64,000 nucleotides of DNA from a virus (IMGVR_UViG_3300020021_000003:37047-101046), one strand, 5' to 3'; counted from the first letter of the stretch, positions 1-6,474 are shown. Notes: generated from the sequence alone by a model not told the origin. Translations and numbers: made by a program.

Positions 1-78
1 CTTTTACGCGCGATTAAGTATAAGACTCTTGCACGATATTACACCCATCCAACCCCCAATGGGAACACGTGACTAAGC

Positions 79-161
79 GGAAAGTGTGGAGAATCGAACC
101 CACTAGGGCATTAACCCCTACTACATTTCCAATGTAGCTGCTCACCGGTTGCATACTTTCC
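79..161 (-). tRNA. tRNA-Ser(GGA)
   Basis: A 7-bp acceptor stem (GGAAAGT with ACTTTCC), a T-arm with loop TTCGATT, and anticodon loop TTGGAAA in a 5-bp stem give GGA (codon UCC). The long variable arm is as expected for serine. No CCA is encoded. Confidence 0.9.
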
Positions 162-346
162 ATAAGGCCCTTCCCATTTGAGCATCGCCGAGAGGCTTGG
201 GAAGGGGTCGATTAAGCACTATACTAACATCTCCAGAGCGTTCGTGCAACCGATCACTTCTCTGGTCTCAGACTAGCATTTTTCCTGAACATGGCAAAAC
301 CGGCTGCACGTGGTTGTCAGGCAGGCGAGTGAATCACCTGTGCTGC

Positions 347-430
347 GGATGATGTAGGATTTGAACCCACGGAGCTGTTACACTCTCCAGTTTTCAAGAC
401 TGGTGCAATCGGCCGCTCTGCCAATCATCC
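347..430 (-). tRNA. tRNA-Ser(TGA)
   Basis: Acceptor GGATGAT pairs with ATCATCC. Anticodon loop CTTGAAA in stem CCAGT/ACTGG gives TGA (UCA). A long variable arm is present. The 185 bases between this gene and tRNA-Ser(GGA) hold only inverted repeats (such as CCCTTCCCA with TGGGAAGGG) and no gene that I recognise. Confidence 0.9.
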
Positions 431-524
431 ATGCCATACTAGCTTTGTTCTATGACGTCAGCCTATCAGCCGAAACTGGATTCTGGTCAAAAGCAGATCT
501 ACATATGGTTGAACTGCTCGGCGC

Positions 525-610
525 GGAGATAACAGGATTCGAACCTGCGGAGGTTTTACCCTCTCTTCATTAGCAGTGAAGTGCCTTAAGCCGTACTCAG
601 CCACATCTCC
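525..610 (-). tRNA. tRNA-Ser(GCT)
   Basis: Acceptor GGAGATG pairs with TATCTCC (one G-U). Anticodon loop CTGCTAA in stem CTTCA/TGAAG gives GCT (AGC). It has a long variable arm, so all three serine tRNAs here are normal class II molecules. Confidence 0.9.
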
Positions 611-623
611 ATTATTACTACGA

Positions 624-698
624 GCGCATAGTGGGAATCGAACCCCTTGTAACGGCTTTGCAGGCCATCTCCATCCCAGACGAATTAACTCTACGCGC
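624..698 (-). tRNA. tRNA-Cys(GCA)
   Basis: Acceptor GCGCGTA pairs with TATGCGC. Anticodon loop CTGCAAA in stem ATGGC/GCCGT gives GCA. The T-loop is canonical (TTCGATT). Confidence 0.88.
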
Positions 699-722
699 AT
701 AAAGGATTCTGTAGAATCCAGT

Positions 723-801
723 GGAACTGCTGGGATTCGAACCCAGGTGCTGATAACTTCCGACTTGCGGTTTTTACTACCAGACGAAACCAACCAGCCC
801 C
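723..801 (-). tRNA. tRNA-like gene, anticodon unresolved
   Basis: The acceptor (GGGGCTG with CAGTTCC, two G-U) and T-arm (CTGGG, loop TTCGAAT, CCCAG) are clear. The middle does not fold normally. GGTTT/AAACC could form a 5-bp D-stem with a 13-base loop containing GG, but no 5-bp anticodon stem with a 7-base loop and U33 is visible. It may be degenerate, or a tRNA with an unusual core. Confidence 0.55.
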
Positions 802-802
802 G

Positions 803-871
803 CTATATTACACACAGGACAATTACCAGCAGAACTGCTAGTACAAGCCACAGTGCTTCAAGTGCGTTCAT
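803..871 (-). CDS. 22-residue single-span membrane peptide
   Basis: ATG follows a near-perfect ribosome binding site (AAGGAGG, 5 bases upstream). The 22-residue product begins MNALEALW and is otherwise almost entirely aliphatic, ending VIVLCVI, so it should be one membrane helix. Its stop lies 2 bases before the 5' end of the next tRNA. Function unknown; small phage membrane peptides of this type can be holin-like or act on the host envelope. Confidence 0.6.
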   Translation of the reverse strand: MNALEALWLVLAVLLVIVLCVI

Positions 872-936
872 ATTATCCTCCTTGTAGATGCAGGGTACCA
901 AGCCTCCTGCTCCTGGGTCAACGAATAACGTTCCAT
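868..936 (-). CDS. possible 22-residue leader peptide
   Basis: A short reading frame (starts MERYSLTQ, ends STRRII) overlaps the start of the membrane peptide by ATGA, a common sign of coupled translation. The only Shine-Dalgarno-like sequence (CGGAG) touches the ATG, which is too close, so this is weakly supported. Confidence 0.25.
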   Translation of the reverse strand: MERYSLTQEQEAWYPASTRRII

Positions 937-962
937 CTCCGTAGAAATCCCAGCCCTTACGT

Positions 963-1032
963 ACCCGCTGAGGGAATCGAACCCCCGTCTTTGGTGTGTA
1001 AAACCAAGGCCCTCCCATTAGACGAAGCGGGC
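963..1032 (-). tRNA. tRNA-Val(TAC)
   Basis: Acceptor GCCCGCT pairs with AGCGGGT. Anticodon loop TTTACAC in stem TTGGT/ACCAA gives TAC (GUA). T-loop TTCGATT. Confidence 0.9.
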
Positions 1033-1055
1033 AATACCCTTTCGGGCGATACTGC

Positions 1056-1241
1056 TTAAAACAATCCTGTACCTTTTAGCATATTAGCATATAGAATTTC
1101 TATTTCATTTGTATCTAGCCACTGGATCTTTACTATTCGTGATCCTTGCCAGTCGTACTCGTCTTCCAGCACACGAGCCTTGCGGTTACGTGGACCGAAT
1201 GCTCCGTCACCTTCACGGAGAGGTGTACGTCTACCAAACAC
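1056..1241 (-). CDS. hypothetical protein, 61 aa
   Basis: Not recognised. The GTG start at 1241 is chosen because AAGGAG lies 5 bases upstream and the preceding gene stops at 1243 (TAATGTG junction). The longer reading with an upstream ATG would run through the previous gene. The product is charged (FGRRTPLREGDG near the start, then WLDTNEIEILYANML). Probably translated together with the gene before it. Confidence 0.6.
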   Translation of the reverse strand: MFGRRTPLREGDGAFGPRNRKARVLEDEYDWQGSRIVKIQWLDTNEIEILYANMLKGTGLF

Positions 1242-1242
1242 A

Positions 1243-1389
1243 TTATCTCCTTGTAAGCTGTGCTTCAGTAAATAATCTGCCATTGACTTTGTACTTGCAT
1301 AGTCCATGCATGCATTCACGAGCAGTTATCTTACCTTCACCACCCTGATAGGAAACATGGTCTCCGATATTGAATTTATATCTGGACAC
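1243..1389 (-). CDS. hypothetical protein, 48 aa
   Basis: The GTG start at 1389 has AGGAGG 4 bases upstream, the strongest binding site in this stretch. The product (starts SRYKFNIGDHVSYQ after the initiator) has the GDxVxYxGGxGKI pattern of small SH3/KOW-like beta-barrels, but the function is unknown. It forms a two-gene unit with the next gene. Confidence 0.6.
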   Translation of the reverse strand: MSRYKFNIGDHVSYQGGEGKITARECMHGLCKYKVNGRLFTEAQLTRR

Positions 1390-1407
1390 TATACCTCCTG
1401 AGTAGTT

Positions 1408-1487
1408 TGGTGGTATCCCCTGAATTTGAATCAGGAACTTCGTGCTTATGGCCCGATCGGTTAATAGATCTACTGACAATCTACCCA
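1408..1487 (-). pseudogene. degenerate tRNA-like sequence
   Basis: A T-arm (CCTGA, loop TTCAAAT, TCAGG) followed by GGATACC-ACCA looks like a tRNA 3' end with an encoded CCA. No matching 5' acceptor strand is found upstream, and the best anticodon-like hairpin (TAGAT/ATCTA) has a 9-base loop. Probably a decayed tRNA. Confidence 0.35.
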
Positions 1488-1578
1488 ACTAGTACACAAA
1501 CCTTCACTGTCGCTACCACGGCCGATCCACGACGGTTCGTCAGTTTATGCTTTTCACAGCTTACCTACAGAATACCGT

Positions 1579-1650
1579 ACCCCTGACTGGATTCGAACCA
1601 GCAATTTTCGGCTTAGAAGGCCGTTGAGTTGTCCCTTACTCTACAGAGGC
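1579..1650 (-). tRNA. tRNA-Arg(TCT)
   Basis: Acceptor GCCTCTG pairs with CAGGGGT. Anticodon loop CTTCTAA gives TCT (AGA). Its 3' end is repeated exactly (28 bases, 1576-1603) at 2265-2292 beside an HNH gene. Confidence 0.88.
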
Positions 1651-1737
1651 ATACGTAACAGACCTATTGTATCCGCTTCTCCTTCAGTCTGCTACTTCCA
1701 ATTCGGGGAAGGAGCTGACGGCCCCAAATTTAAAACT

Positions 1738-2175
1738 TTAATCCCACCAGCCGTACCAATCGTACTTGGAGTCAGTATAGATGTCAACTTCTTCCCAGTC
1801 TCCGTCCAGCAAAGCTTCTCTGATCTGCTGTCTCACTTTAGAGCGGATAGCTCCGTTTGTCAACTGCTTGATATCCTTGTTGCTTCGGATGTTCGGGTAG
1901 TACTCAAGCCAGTGACAGCAGTGCTTATCGTCTCGGTATCTTGAATCGTTAGGACTTTCGGGAAGGTCCAGAGTACAGTCTACATACTCAGACCAGCTAT
2001 TGTAAATACCAGCCATGTACCAGACTACTTCGTTGCCGTAGCCGTCCTTACGCATGATAGGCTCTTCACCGATTCGTTCCCTATGGGTAACCAAGTGATG
2101 ATGGTACGCATATCGGTCCATCTTAGGATCATTCTTGAGAACCCAATAAGGACGGTCCTTGAGTGTGCGAGACAT
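1738..2175 (-). CDS. hypothetical protein, 145 aa
   Basis: Not recognised. ATG follows GGAGGTTTGT. The N-terminus (MSRTLKDRPYWVLKNDPKM) resembles phage proteins that begin with a short RDRPYWV-type motif. A His-rich stretch (YAYHHHLVTHRE) and CCHWLEYYPN follow, so metal binding is possible. Rich in Tyr, Trp and Asp. It stands alone between tRNA genes. Confidence 0.75.
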   Translation of the reverse strand: MSRTLKDRPYWVLKNDPKMDRYAYHHHLVTHRERIGEEPIMRKDGYGNEVVWYMAGIYNSWSEYVDCTLDLPESPNDSRYRDDKHCCHWLEYYPNIRSNKDIKQLTNGAIRSKVRQQIREALLDGDWEEVDIYTDSKYDWYGWWD

Positions 2176-2208
2176 ACAAACCTCCGATAGTGCTAGGAGT
2201 TCTTACGT

Positions 2209-2243
2209 GTCGGTAGAGGGATTCGAACCCCCGACTTCCTCAC
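2209..2243 (-). pseudogene. 3' half of a split tRNA, probably Arg(ACG)
   Basis: Contains a T-arm (GGGGG, loop TTCGAAT, CCCTC) and the acceptor strand TACCGAC. This exactly complements GTCGGTA, the 5' acceptor strand found 560 bases upstream at 2803-2809. GTGAG just before the variable region could pair with CTTGC of the 5' half (two G-U). Read together, the halves make a full tRNA-Arg(ACG). Confidence 0.55.
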
Positions 2244-2264
2244 CAACTGAGTAGACGCTTTTAA

Positions 2265-2292
2265 CGTACCCCTGACTGGATTCGAACCAGCA
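2265..2292 (-). repeat. 28-bp copy of the tRNA-Arg(TCT) 3' end
   Basis: Identical over 28 bases to 1576-1603, covering the T-arm, 3' acceptor strand and a few flanking bases. The HNH reading frame just upstream contains GCCTCTG (2336-2342), the partner 5' acceptor strand, but the D- and anticodon arms between them are not normal. Confidence 0.8.
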
Positions 2293-2300
2293 TGTGTCCA

Positions 2301-2765
2301 TTAACCTTTCAACGCGTTCGTAGCGCGAGGGTATACAGAGGCAGGACCAGTCCACCATCCAAACTGCTCAAAGGTCTTTCTCCTGTGACAGTTTGCACAT
2401 AGTACCTGGCATTTATCAATCTCAGCTTGAACAGTCTCAATCTTAGAGACATTCTTGGCTGCTTCACTAATGTTGAACGATTTGATAGAAGGATCTAGAT
2501 GATCAAACTCTAGCATACGTGGATCAGTTTCACCACAGTGAACACAAGGATGATCAAGTAAGTAGCTCCAGACGTACTCTCGTATTATCTGTATATATCT
2601 TAGATCGTTCTTTCTAGCCTTGTCAAGATAGACTTGCTTGTTAGCTGTGTAATGATCCCTGTTGTATTGGTTGTGGCAGGGCTTACACATTGAGCTTTTC
2701 GAAGCAAACTCACTTAATGGCTTTTCGATACTGCACTTGCTACATGTCTTCATGCTATTAATCAT
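2301..2765 (-). CDS. HNH homing endonuclease within a tRNA locus
   Basis: 154-residue HNH nuclease. An N-terminal zinc ribbon (CSKCSIEKPLSEF, then CKPCHNQYNRDHY) precedes the catalytic part: CVHCGETDP, LEFDHLDPSIKSFNIS and CQVLCANCHRRKTFEQFGWW. This matches the small freestanding HNH family of phages. The gene lies between the two halves of a tRNA. The 9-base anticodon-loop sequence CTACGAACG occurs just before the start (2770-2778) and near the 3' end of the frame (2315-2323). More A+T-rich than its neighbours, consistent with recent arrival. Mobility is inferred. Confidence 0.88.
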   Translation of the reverse strand: MINSMKTCSKCSIEKPLSEFASKSSMCKPCHNQYNRDHYTANKQVYLDKARKNDLRYIQIIREYVWSYLLDHPCVHCGETDPRMLEFDHLDPSIKSFNISEAAKNVSKIETVQAEIDKCQVLCANCHRRKTFEQFGWWTGPASVYPRATNALKG

Positions 2766-2770
2766 AGCAC

Positions 2771-2809
2771 GTTCGTAGGCAAGTGCTCTATCCGCTGAGC
2801 TATACCGAC
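2771..2809 (-). pseudogene. 5' half of a split tRNA-Arg(ACG)
   Basis: GTCGGTA, then TA, then a textbook D-arm (GCTC, AGCGGATA, GAGC), then CTTGC and anticodon loop CTACGAA (ACG, codon CGU). The expected 3' anticodon strand GCAAG is missing; the sequence runs into the HNH gene start. The matching 3' half is at 2209-2243. Confidence 0.6.
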
Positions 2810-2831
2810 AGAGCCCCGAAGGGCTTGATAC

Positions 2832-3116
2832 TTAGTATTGAATTTGTTCTCCGTTGATATAGAGAACATATCCCTTGGGAAGCCCAATGTCAACTCGTCC
2901 AGCCCGTTGCTTTACAGTGACGCCACCAGCCTGAGTAATGCTGATGCTGCTGTTGTCACTGAATACATTATTGTAACTTCCAGCCCCAGCAGTACGATTA
3001 CCCGTTCCTCTTACCTTAACACTACTATTTGTTCCAATAGCGTTGCCAGTGATATTCCCACCAGCTTGAACGATCGTGCTGTTCTTGCCGCCACGAGCCC
3101 TCTGAAAAATCTGCAC
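2832..3116 (-). CDS. hypothetical Gly/Asn-rich protein, 94 aa
   Basis: Not recognised. The GTG start at 3116 has AGGAG 4 bases upstream and follows the stop of the preceding gene by 7 bases, so the two are probably cotranscribed. Repetitive and polar (TIVQAGGNITGNAIGTN, SSISITQAGGVTVKQRAG), suggesting a beta-rich or right-handed-repeat fold, with a C-terminal GYVLYINGEQ strand. A GCCC..GGGC hairpin follows the stop. Confidence 0.65.
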   Translation of the reverse strand: MQIFQRARGGKNSTIVQAGGNITGNAIGTNSSVKVRGTGNRTAGAGSYNNVFSDNSSISITQAGGVTVKQRAGRVDIGLPKGYVLYINGEQIQY

Positions 3117-3123
3117 TGTGCTC

Positions 3124-3609
3124 CTATTCAGTGAACGGAATCAACTGTCCTGGTGTTACTAGGCTTGGCAGTCTGTCATCAGTGAAGAGATGAACACCGG
3201 CCATGCTGTACACGTAGTCCACAATCTGAGAACAGATCATGTGCTTTGATTTCACTACTCTAGCAGTCAAGAAGGGCACTGGCAAGTGGAACCTCTTGGC
3301 CGCAATAGCAAAGTAGTCCAGGAAGCTGTATGGGACGCCCTTGAGAGCTGCTGCGTAGTCTATGATGTCCTTGCGCTGTTCGATCGCCAGGGGCACCGTA
3401 GAGACCCGTACAGAGGCATACTTGGAGGCATCAGAGACGATCGCACCACCAGGCATAGCTTCAAGGATCTTTCCGTTGTACATGTAGATGAAAGCGTGCT
3501 CATAGTTCTTGAAGCCGTCTCCGTTAAGCCATTGGCCTAATCGGATGAGAAAGCCTACTCCACCAGGAATACTTGTTAAGCCGAAATCTCCTGGCTGGGC
3601 GTCTCTCAT
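3124..3609 (-). CDS. NlpC/P60-superfamily cysteine hydrolase
   Basis: 161 aa. QPGDFGLTS near the start, YEHAFIYMYNGKILEAM (a His in the typical NlpC/P60 His position) and HMICSQIVDYVYSMAG (the Cys of the family) match permuted NlpC/P60-like proteins found in many actinophages. These hydrolyse amide or ester bonds, often in peptidoglycan or lipid substrates. No signal peptide is visible. The binding site AGGAGAG precedes the ATG. It could act in virion assembly or late in infection; substrate unknown. Confidence 0.75.
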   Translation of the reverse strand: MRDAQPGDFGLTSIPGGVGFLIRLGQWLNGDGFKNYEHAFIYMYNGKILEAMPGGAIVSDASKYASVRVSTVPLAIEQRKDIIDYAAALKGVPYSFLDYFAIAAKRFHLPVPFLTARVVKSKHMICSQIVDYVYSMAGVHLFTDDRLPSLVTPGQLIPFTE

Positions 3610-3627
3610 ATCTCTCCTCGTTAAAGT

Positions 3628-3699
3628 GCTGGCAGCAGGGATCGAACCCGCAGAATTTCGATTAAAAGTCGAATACCGTAGCCATTTGGTTATACCAGC
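3628..3699 (-). tRNA. tRNA-Lys(TTT)
   Basis: Acceptor GCTGGTA pairs with TGCCAGC. Anticodon loop CTTTTAA in stem TTCGA/TCGAA gives TTT (AAA). A GCCC-TTTC-GGGC hairpin lies just upstream. Confidence 0.92.
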
Positions 3700-3725
3700 A
3701 TACAGCCCTTTCGGGCCGGTCGAAC

Positions 3726-4199
3726 TTACTTGCCTGTACCAGCCTGTGCAGTGATGGTAGGAACGCCACCCTGTCCATCAGGGACATAGATAACAGTGTT
3801 GTTCTTTCCAGACTGTGCAATAGCCTGTAGCGCCTGAATCTGCTCCCATTGAAGATACATGGGGGTCAGGGTCTTGGCAATCTCATCCTGTGCCCTACGG
3901 ACACCTACAGCCTGCTGGAAACGAATGTCAGCCTGCTGTTCAGTAACCTGAAGCTGTTGCTTCTGGTTGGAAATTTCGATCTCAGTCACTTGGACCTTGT
4001 TGTTCGCGGCGATAATCGCGTTCTTAGCAGCGTTGTTTGCCTTGATGGTAGCATTCTGTGCATTAGTATTCGCATTCTTAGTACTCTGTGAACGGTTGAA
4101 ATCACTGCAACCAGCAACACCACCAGTCAAAATACCACCTGCAACCACAACGACGACTAGCCAACTAGCAGCAACAGCAAGGGGATTGGACTGTGCCAT
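3726..4199 (-). CDS. phage lipoprotein with coiled-coil stalk
   Basis: 157 aa. The N-terminal hydrophobic stretch ends in GGVAGC, a plausible lipobox, so the mature protein would begin at a lipidated Cys. An Asn/Ala/Lys/Gln-rich segment follows (NANTNAQNATIKANNAA) with strong coiled-coil character, then a Gly/Val-rich tail. It probably sits on the outer face of the host membrane; superinfection exclusion is one possible role, by analogy only. Confidence 0.7.
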   Translation of the reverse strand: MAQSNPLAVAASWLVVVVVAGGILTGGVAGCSDFNRSQSTKNANTNAQNATIKANNAAKNAIIAANNKVQVTEIEISNQKQQLQVTEQQADIRFQQAVGVRRAQDEIAKTLTPMYLQWEQIQALQAIAQSGKNNTVIYVPDGQGGVPTITAQAGTGK

Positions 4200-4237
4200 A
4201 TTCTTTTTGCCTCCGAATTAGTACTCCGTTATAACGA

Positions 4238-4307
4238 GCCTCACCAGGGAATCGGACCCTGTTCCACGCCTTACGAAAGCGTTATTCTACCAGTGAACTA
4301 ATGAGGC
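4238..4307 (-). tRNA. tRNA-Thr(CGT)
   Basis: Acceptor GCCTCAT pairs with GTGAGGC. Anticodon loop TTCGTAA in stem ACGCT/GGCGT gives CGT (ACG). The T-loop is TCCGATT, one base from canonical. Confidence 0.88.
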
Positions 4308-4354
4308 AGAGCCGGGCGGGTACCATGCCTGGTATGCATTCCCTAACCCAACGA

Positions 4355-4426
4355 GCCTTATCTCGGAGTCGAACCGAGTCTCTCTCCGTACCAAGGAGAA
4401 GTGCTAACCATAGTCACTAATAAGGC
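4355..4426 (-). tRNA. tRNA-Thr(GGT)
   Basis: A perfect acceptor stem (GCCTTAT with ATAAGGC). Anticodon loop TTGGTAC in stem TCTCC/GGAGA gives GGT (ACC). T-loop TTCGACT. Confidence 0.92.
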
Positions 4427-4440
4427 ATTACTACTTACGT

Positions 4441-4510
4441 ACTCCTCCGGGGTATCGAACCCCGTTCCGCTGGGTAAGAGCCAGCTACATCACCTTAATG
4501 CTTGAGGAGC
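4441..4510 (-). tRNA. tRNA-Lys(CTT)
   Basis: Acceptor GCTCCTC pairs with GAGGAGT. Anticodon loop CTCTTAC in stem GCTGG/CCAGC gives CTT (AAG). Confidence 0.92.
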
Positions 4511-4542
4511 ATAAGCCTTACTGTTTTAGTAAGGCTGCCAAA

Positions 4543-4788
4543 CTATGAGAATCCTTTACCGTTCATGTGCTTATCGCAGAAGGAGTTACCCTCAGAAGCT
4601 TCGTCCTTACATGTCCGCTTCTCACAGATGTAAGGAGTAGAACCAGCAGTCCACTTCTCCCGATCTTCCGCAGTCCAGCCCTTTGGATCAGGAGGACCAA
4701 GTTTGATGCCGTGAATATTTGTCTTTGACTTCCCCGGCTTAGCAGGTGGCTCTGCACCTGCTGGGTACTTCGGTGTCCAGAATCCCAT
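4543..4788 (-). CDS. small Cys-containing protein, 81 aa
   Basis: Not recognised. ATG follows GGAGG with 7-base spacing. The N-terminal half is Pro/Lys-rich and probably flexible. The C-terminal half has CEKRTCKDEASEGNSFCDKH, a C-x4-C-x9-C-x2-H zinc-knuckle-like pattern. It is flanked by tRNA genes. Confidence 0.7.
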   Translation of the reverse strand: MGFWTPKYPAGAEPPAKPGKSKTNIHGIKLGPPDPKGWTAEDREKWTAGSTPYICEKRTCKDEASEGNSFCDKHMNGKGFS

Positions 4789-4820
4789 AGTTTTGCCTCC
4801 TATGTCAATGAATAAAACGT

Positions 4821-4889
4821 GGAGCTAGTCGGAATCGAACCGACTGCAACGACTTTGCAAAAGTAGTCCGCTACCTCAGCGTTAGCCCC
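4821..4889 (-). tRNA. tRNA-Ala(TGC)
   Basis: Acceptor GGGGCTA pairs with TAGCTCC. The loop TTTGCAA read with U33 gives TGC (GCA). The anticodon stem has one mismatch. Reading the loop one base over would give GCA (Cys), but with worse pairing. Confidence 0.78.
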
Positions 4890-5060
4890 ATTGTAGGTGG
4901 TGTCCCCGTTATCACTGCACGACGACTCCAAGATAAGCATTAGCCCAGTGATACTCAGCATATCTTATCCCAGAAGGCATCCACATACTCGTTGCCCTTC
5001 GGTGTTCTTATATCTTAGCAGATCAACTAGTGGCTAGTCAACCTGTGGTACGTTATAAGG

Positions 5061-5097
5061 GTAAAAATAATCTCCACCAGTATTTCTACGGTGGAGA
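5061..5097 (-). terminator. rho-independent terminator
   Basis: An 8-bp stem (TCTCCACC with GGTGGAGA) with an 11-base loop is followed on the minus strand by TTATTTTT. It would end transcripts from the tRNA-Asn side. The neighbouring 4,890-5,060 holds no gene that I recognise. Confidence 0.7.
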
Positions 5098-5107
5098 GGA
5101 TTAAGGC

Positions 5108-5178
5108 TCCCACAGCTGGATTCGAACCAACAACCTTGGAGTTAACAGCTCCCTGCTCTGCCATTGAGCTATGCGGGA
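5108..5178 (-). tRNA. tRNA-Asn(GTT)
   Basis: Acceptor TCCCGCA pairs with TGTGGGA. D-arm GCTC/GAGC. Anticodon loop CTGTTAA gives GTT (AAC). Confidence 0.92.
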
Positions 5179-5263
5179 AAAACCTGAACCACAAGGGAAC
5201 AGGTGGGTTATAACTTACTACTTAACATGATACTCGAAGTTGTTTTCTCATGTCAAGCAAAGC

Positions 5264-5331
5264 ACGCCCCGTAGGAATCGAACCCACGCTTAGAGGTTTG
5301 GAATCTCTAGTACTACCATTATACGAGAGGC
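5264..5331 (-). tRNA. tRNA-Trp(CCA)
   Basis: Loop TTCCAAA with U33 gives CCA (UGG). The acceptor stem GCCTCTC/GGGGCGT has one C-C mismatch, and the top pair of the anticodon stem is open. The T-arm is canonical. Confidence 0.8.
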
Positions 5332-5378
5332 ATAAGTTGGTTCCGTTGTTCATGCCCAACGGTTTCCTAAAAGCTCGT

Positions 5379-5451
5379 ACGGGTGGAGGGACTCGAACCC
5401 CCGACGCATGGTTTCTAAGACCACGTCCTCTAGCCACTGGGATACACCCGC
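5379..5451 (-). tRNA. class I tRNA-Leu(TAG)
   Basis: Acceptor GCGGGTG pairs with CACCCGT. Anticodon loop CTTAGAA in stem GTGGT/ACCAT gives TAG (CUA). The variable region is only five bases (GCGTC), whereas bacterial leucine tRNAs normally have a long variable arm. The discriminator base is A, as LeuRS requires. Confidence 0.85.
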
Positions 5452-5517
5452 ATACTGGACTACCTACGATTAAGTTGTATACCTGGAGCTTATCACACGT
5501 TACAACGGTTGTCCAGT

Positions 5518-5589
5518 AGTTCTAGTCGGACTCGAACCGACACTGTTTCGATTTTAAGTCGAATGCCTCTGCCATTGGGCTATAGAACC
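5518..5589 (-). tRNA. class I tRNA-Leu(TAA)
   Basis: Acceptor GGTTCTA pairs with TAGAACT. Anticodon loop CTTAAAA in stem TTCGA/TCGAA gives TAA (UUA). The variable region is short (ACAGT). Discriminator A. UUA is the rare codon read by bldA in Streptomyces. Confidence 0.88.
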
Positions 5590-5642
5590 ATAGATCTACT
5601 AGGAGTGTTCTAGTTCTGTGTTTATACTTCCGTTCAATACGT

Positions 5643-5715
5643 ACTCCAGGTCGGACTTGAACCGACACTAGCACAGTTTTTGAGACTGTGTCCTCTGCCA
5701 TTGGGATACTGGAGC
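5643..5715 (-). tRNA. class I tRNA-Leu(CAA)
   Basis: Acceptor GCTCCAG pairs with CTGGAGT. Anticodon loop CTCAAAA in stem ACAGT/ACTGT gives CAA (UUG). The variable region is short and the discriminator is A. The D-arm closely matches that of the neighbouring Leu(TAG) and Leu(TAA), suggesting one ancestor. The stretch to 5,954 has no recognisable gene. Confidence 0.87.
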
Positions 5716-5954
5716 ATAAGGTGAGGGTCTGGAACCATTGTCCAGTCTCACCACACAGGTCTTTAGCTTTTAGTCGGGTCAACGCTTTCCACTTACTGTA
5801 CCCCGGAAGTACCATCCACGTCAAGCTGTCCGTGCCAGGAGTTACTGTGCAGAACCTAAAAACTATTCGATGGGAAAGCACGTTCGTAGCATATTACAGG
5901 GGCGGTAAAACCGATTACAATCGCTAGCAGATTACCCAGACCATCGAATAAAGA

Positions 5955-6028
5955 GCCCCATGTCGGATTCGAACCGACGACCTGCGCTTTACAAGAGCGC
6001 TGCTCTGACCGGACTGAGCTAACAGGGC
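5955..6028 (-). tRNA. tRNA-Thr(TGT)
   Basis: Acceptor GCCCTGT pairs with ATGGGGC. Anticodon loop CTTGTAA in the perfect stem GCGCT/AGCGC gives TGT (ACA). Confidence 0.93.
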
Positions 6029-6093
6029 AATCCCACTATATCCTATTACCCAGCGCAAGTGGTCAACGCCAGAACCCGTATTAGGGGGTTATA

Positions 6094-6396
6094 TTAGGCA
6101 GTACCAGTTGCGGTAATTGCCCAGTCTGTGTTCAGGTTGACTGTGAAGTCAGTTGGTAGGTTGTAAACGCTACTGTTGTTCAACTGGAATGTTACCAGAC
6201 CATCTCCAGCGCCGGTACCAGGTGGTAGAGGAGCTGCGAAGATTGCACGAACAGTAGTAGGATAACCTACACCAGAACCAGAAGCAGGAGTTGGGTAAAC
6301 GTACCCGTGTCCGTCAGCACAAAGGACACCTACGACCTGAGTACCCACTGCTGGAGTTGTAGCTGTGAACTTAGCTACAGAATATGTAAAAGCCAT
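6094..6396 (-). CDS. small structural-type protein, 100 aa
   Basis: Not recognised. ATG follows AGGAG. The protein is rich in Ala, Thr, Gly, Val and Pro, with few charges (TTPAVGTQVVGVLCADGHG, LPPGTGAGDGLVTFQLNNSS). This composition is typical of beta-sandwich phage decoration or head-fibre proteins. It lies alone between tRNA-Thr and tRNA-Glu. Confidence 0.65.
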   Translation of the reverse strand: MAFTYSVAKFTATTPAVGTQVVGVLCADGHGYVYPTPASGSGVGYPTTVRAIFAAPLPPGTGAGDGLVTFQLNNSSVYNLPTDFTVNLNTDWAITATGTA

Positions 6397-6474
6397 TTGT
6401 TCTCCTAGGAGTTTAGAAATTGCCGCTATAGCAACTTAATTCTACCACCCTTAGAAGATATTAAATTGTGGAGC

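Noticed and set aside
2209-2809. Group I intron in tRNA-Arg
   Set aside because: The insert is almost entirely coding for the HNH protein, leaving no space for the conserved P, Q, R, S core.
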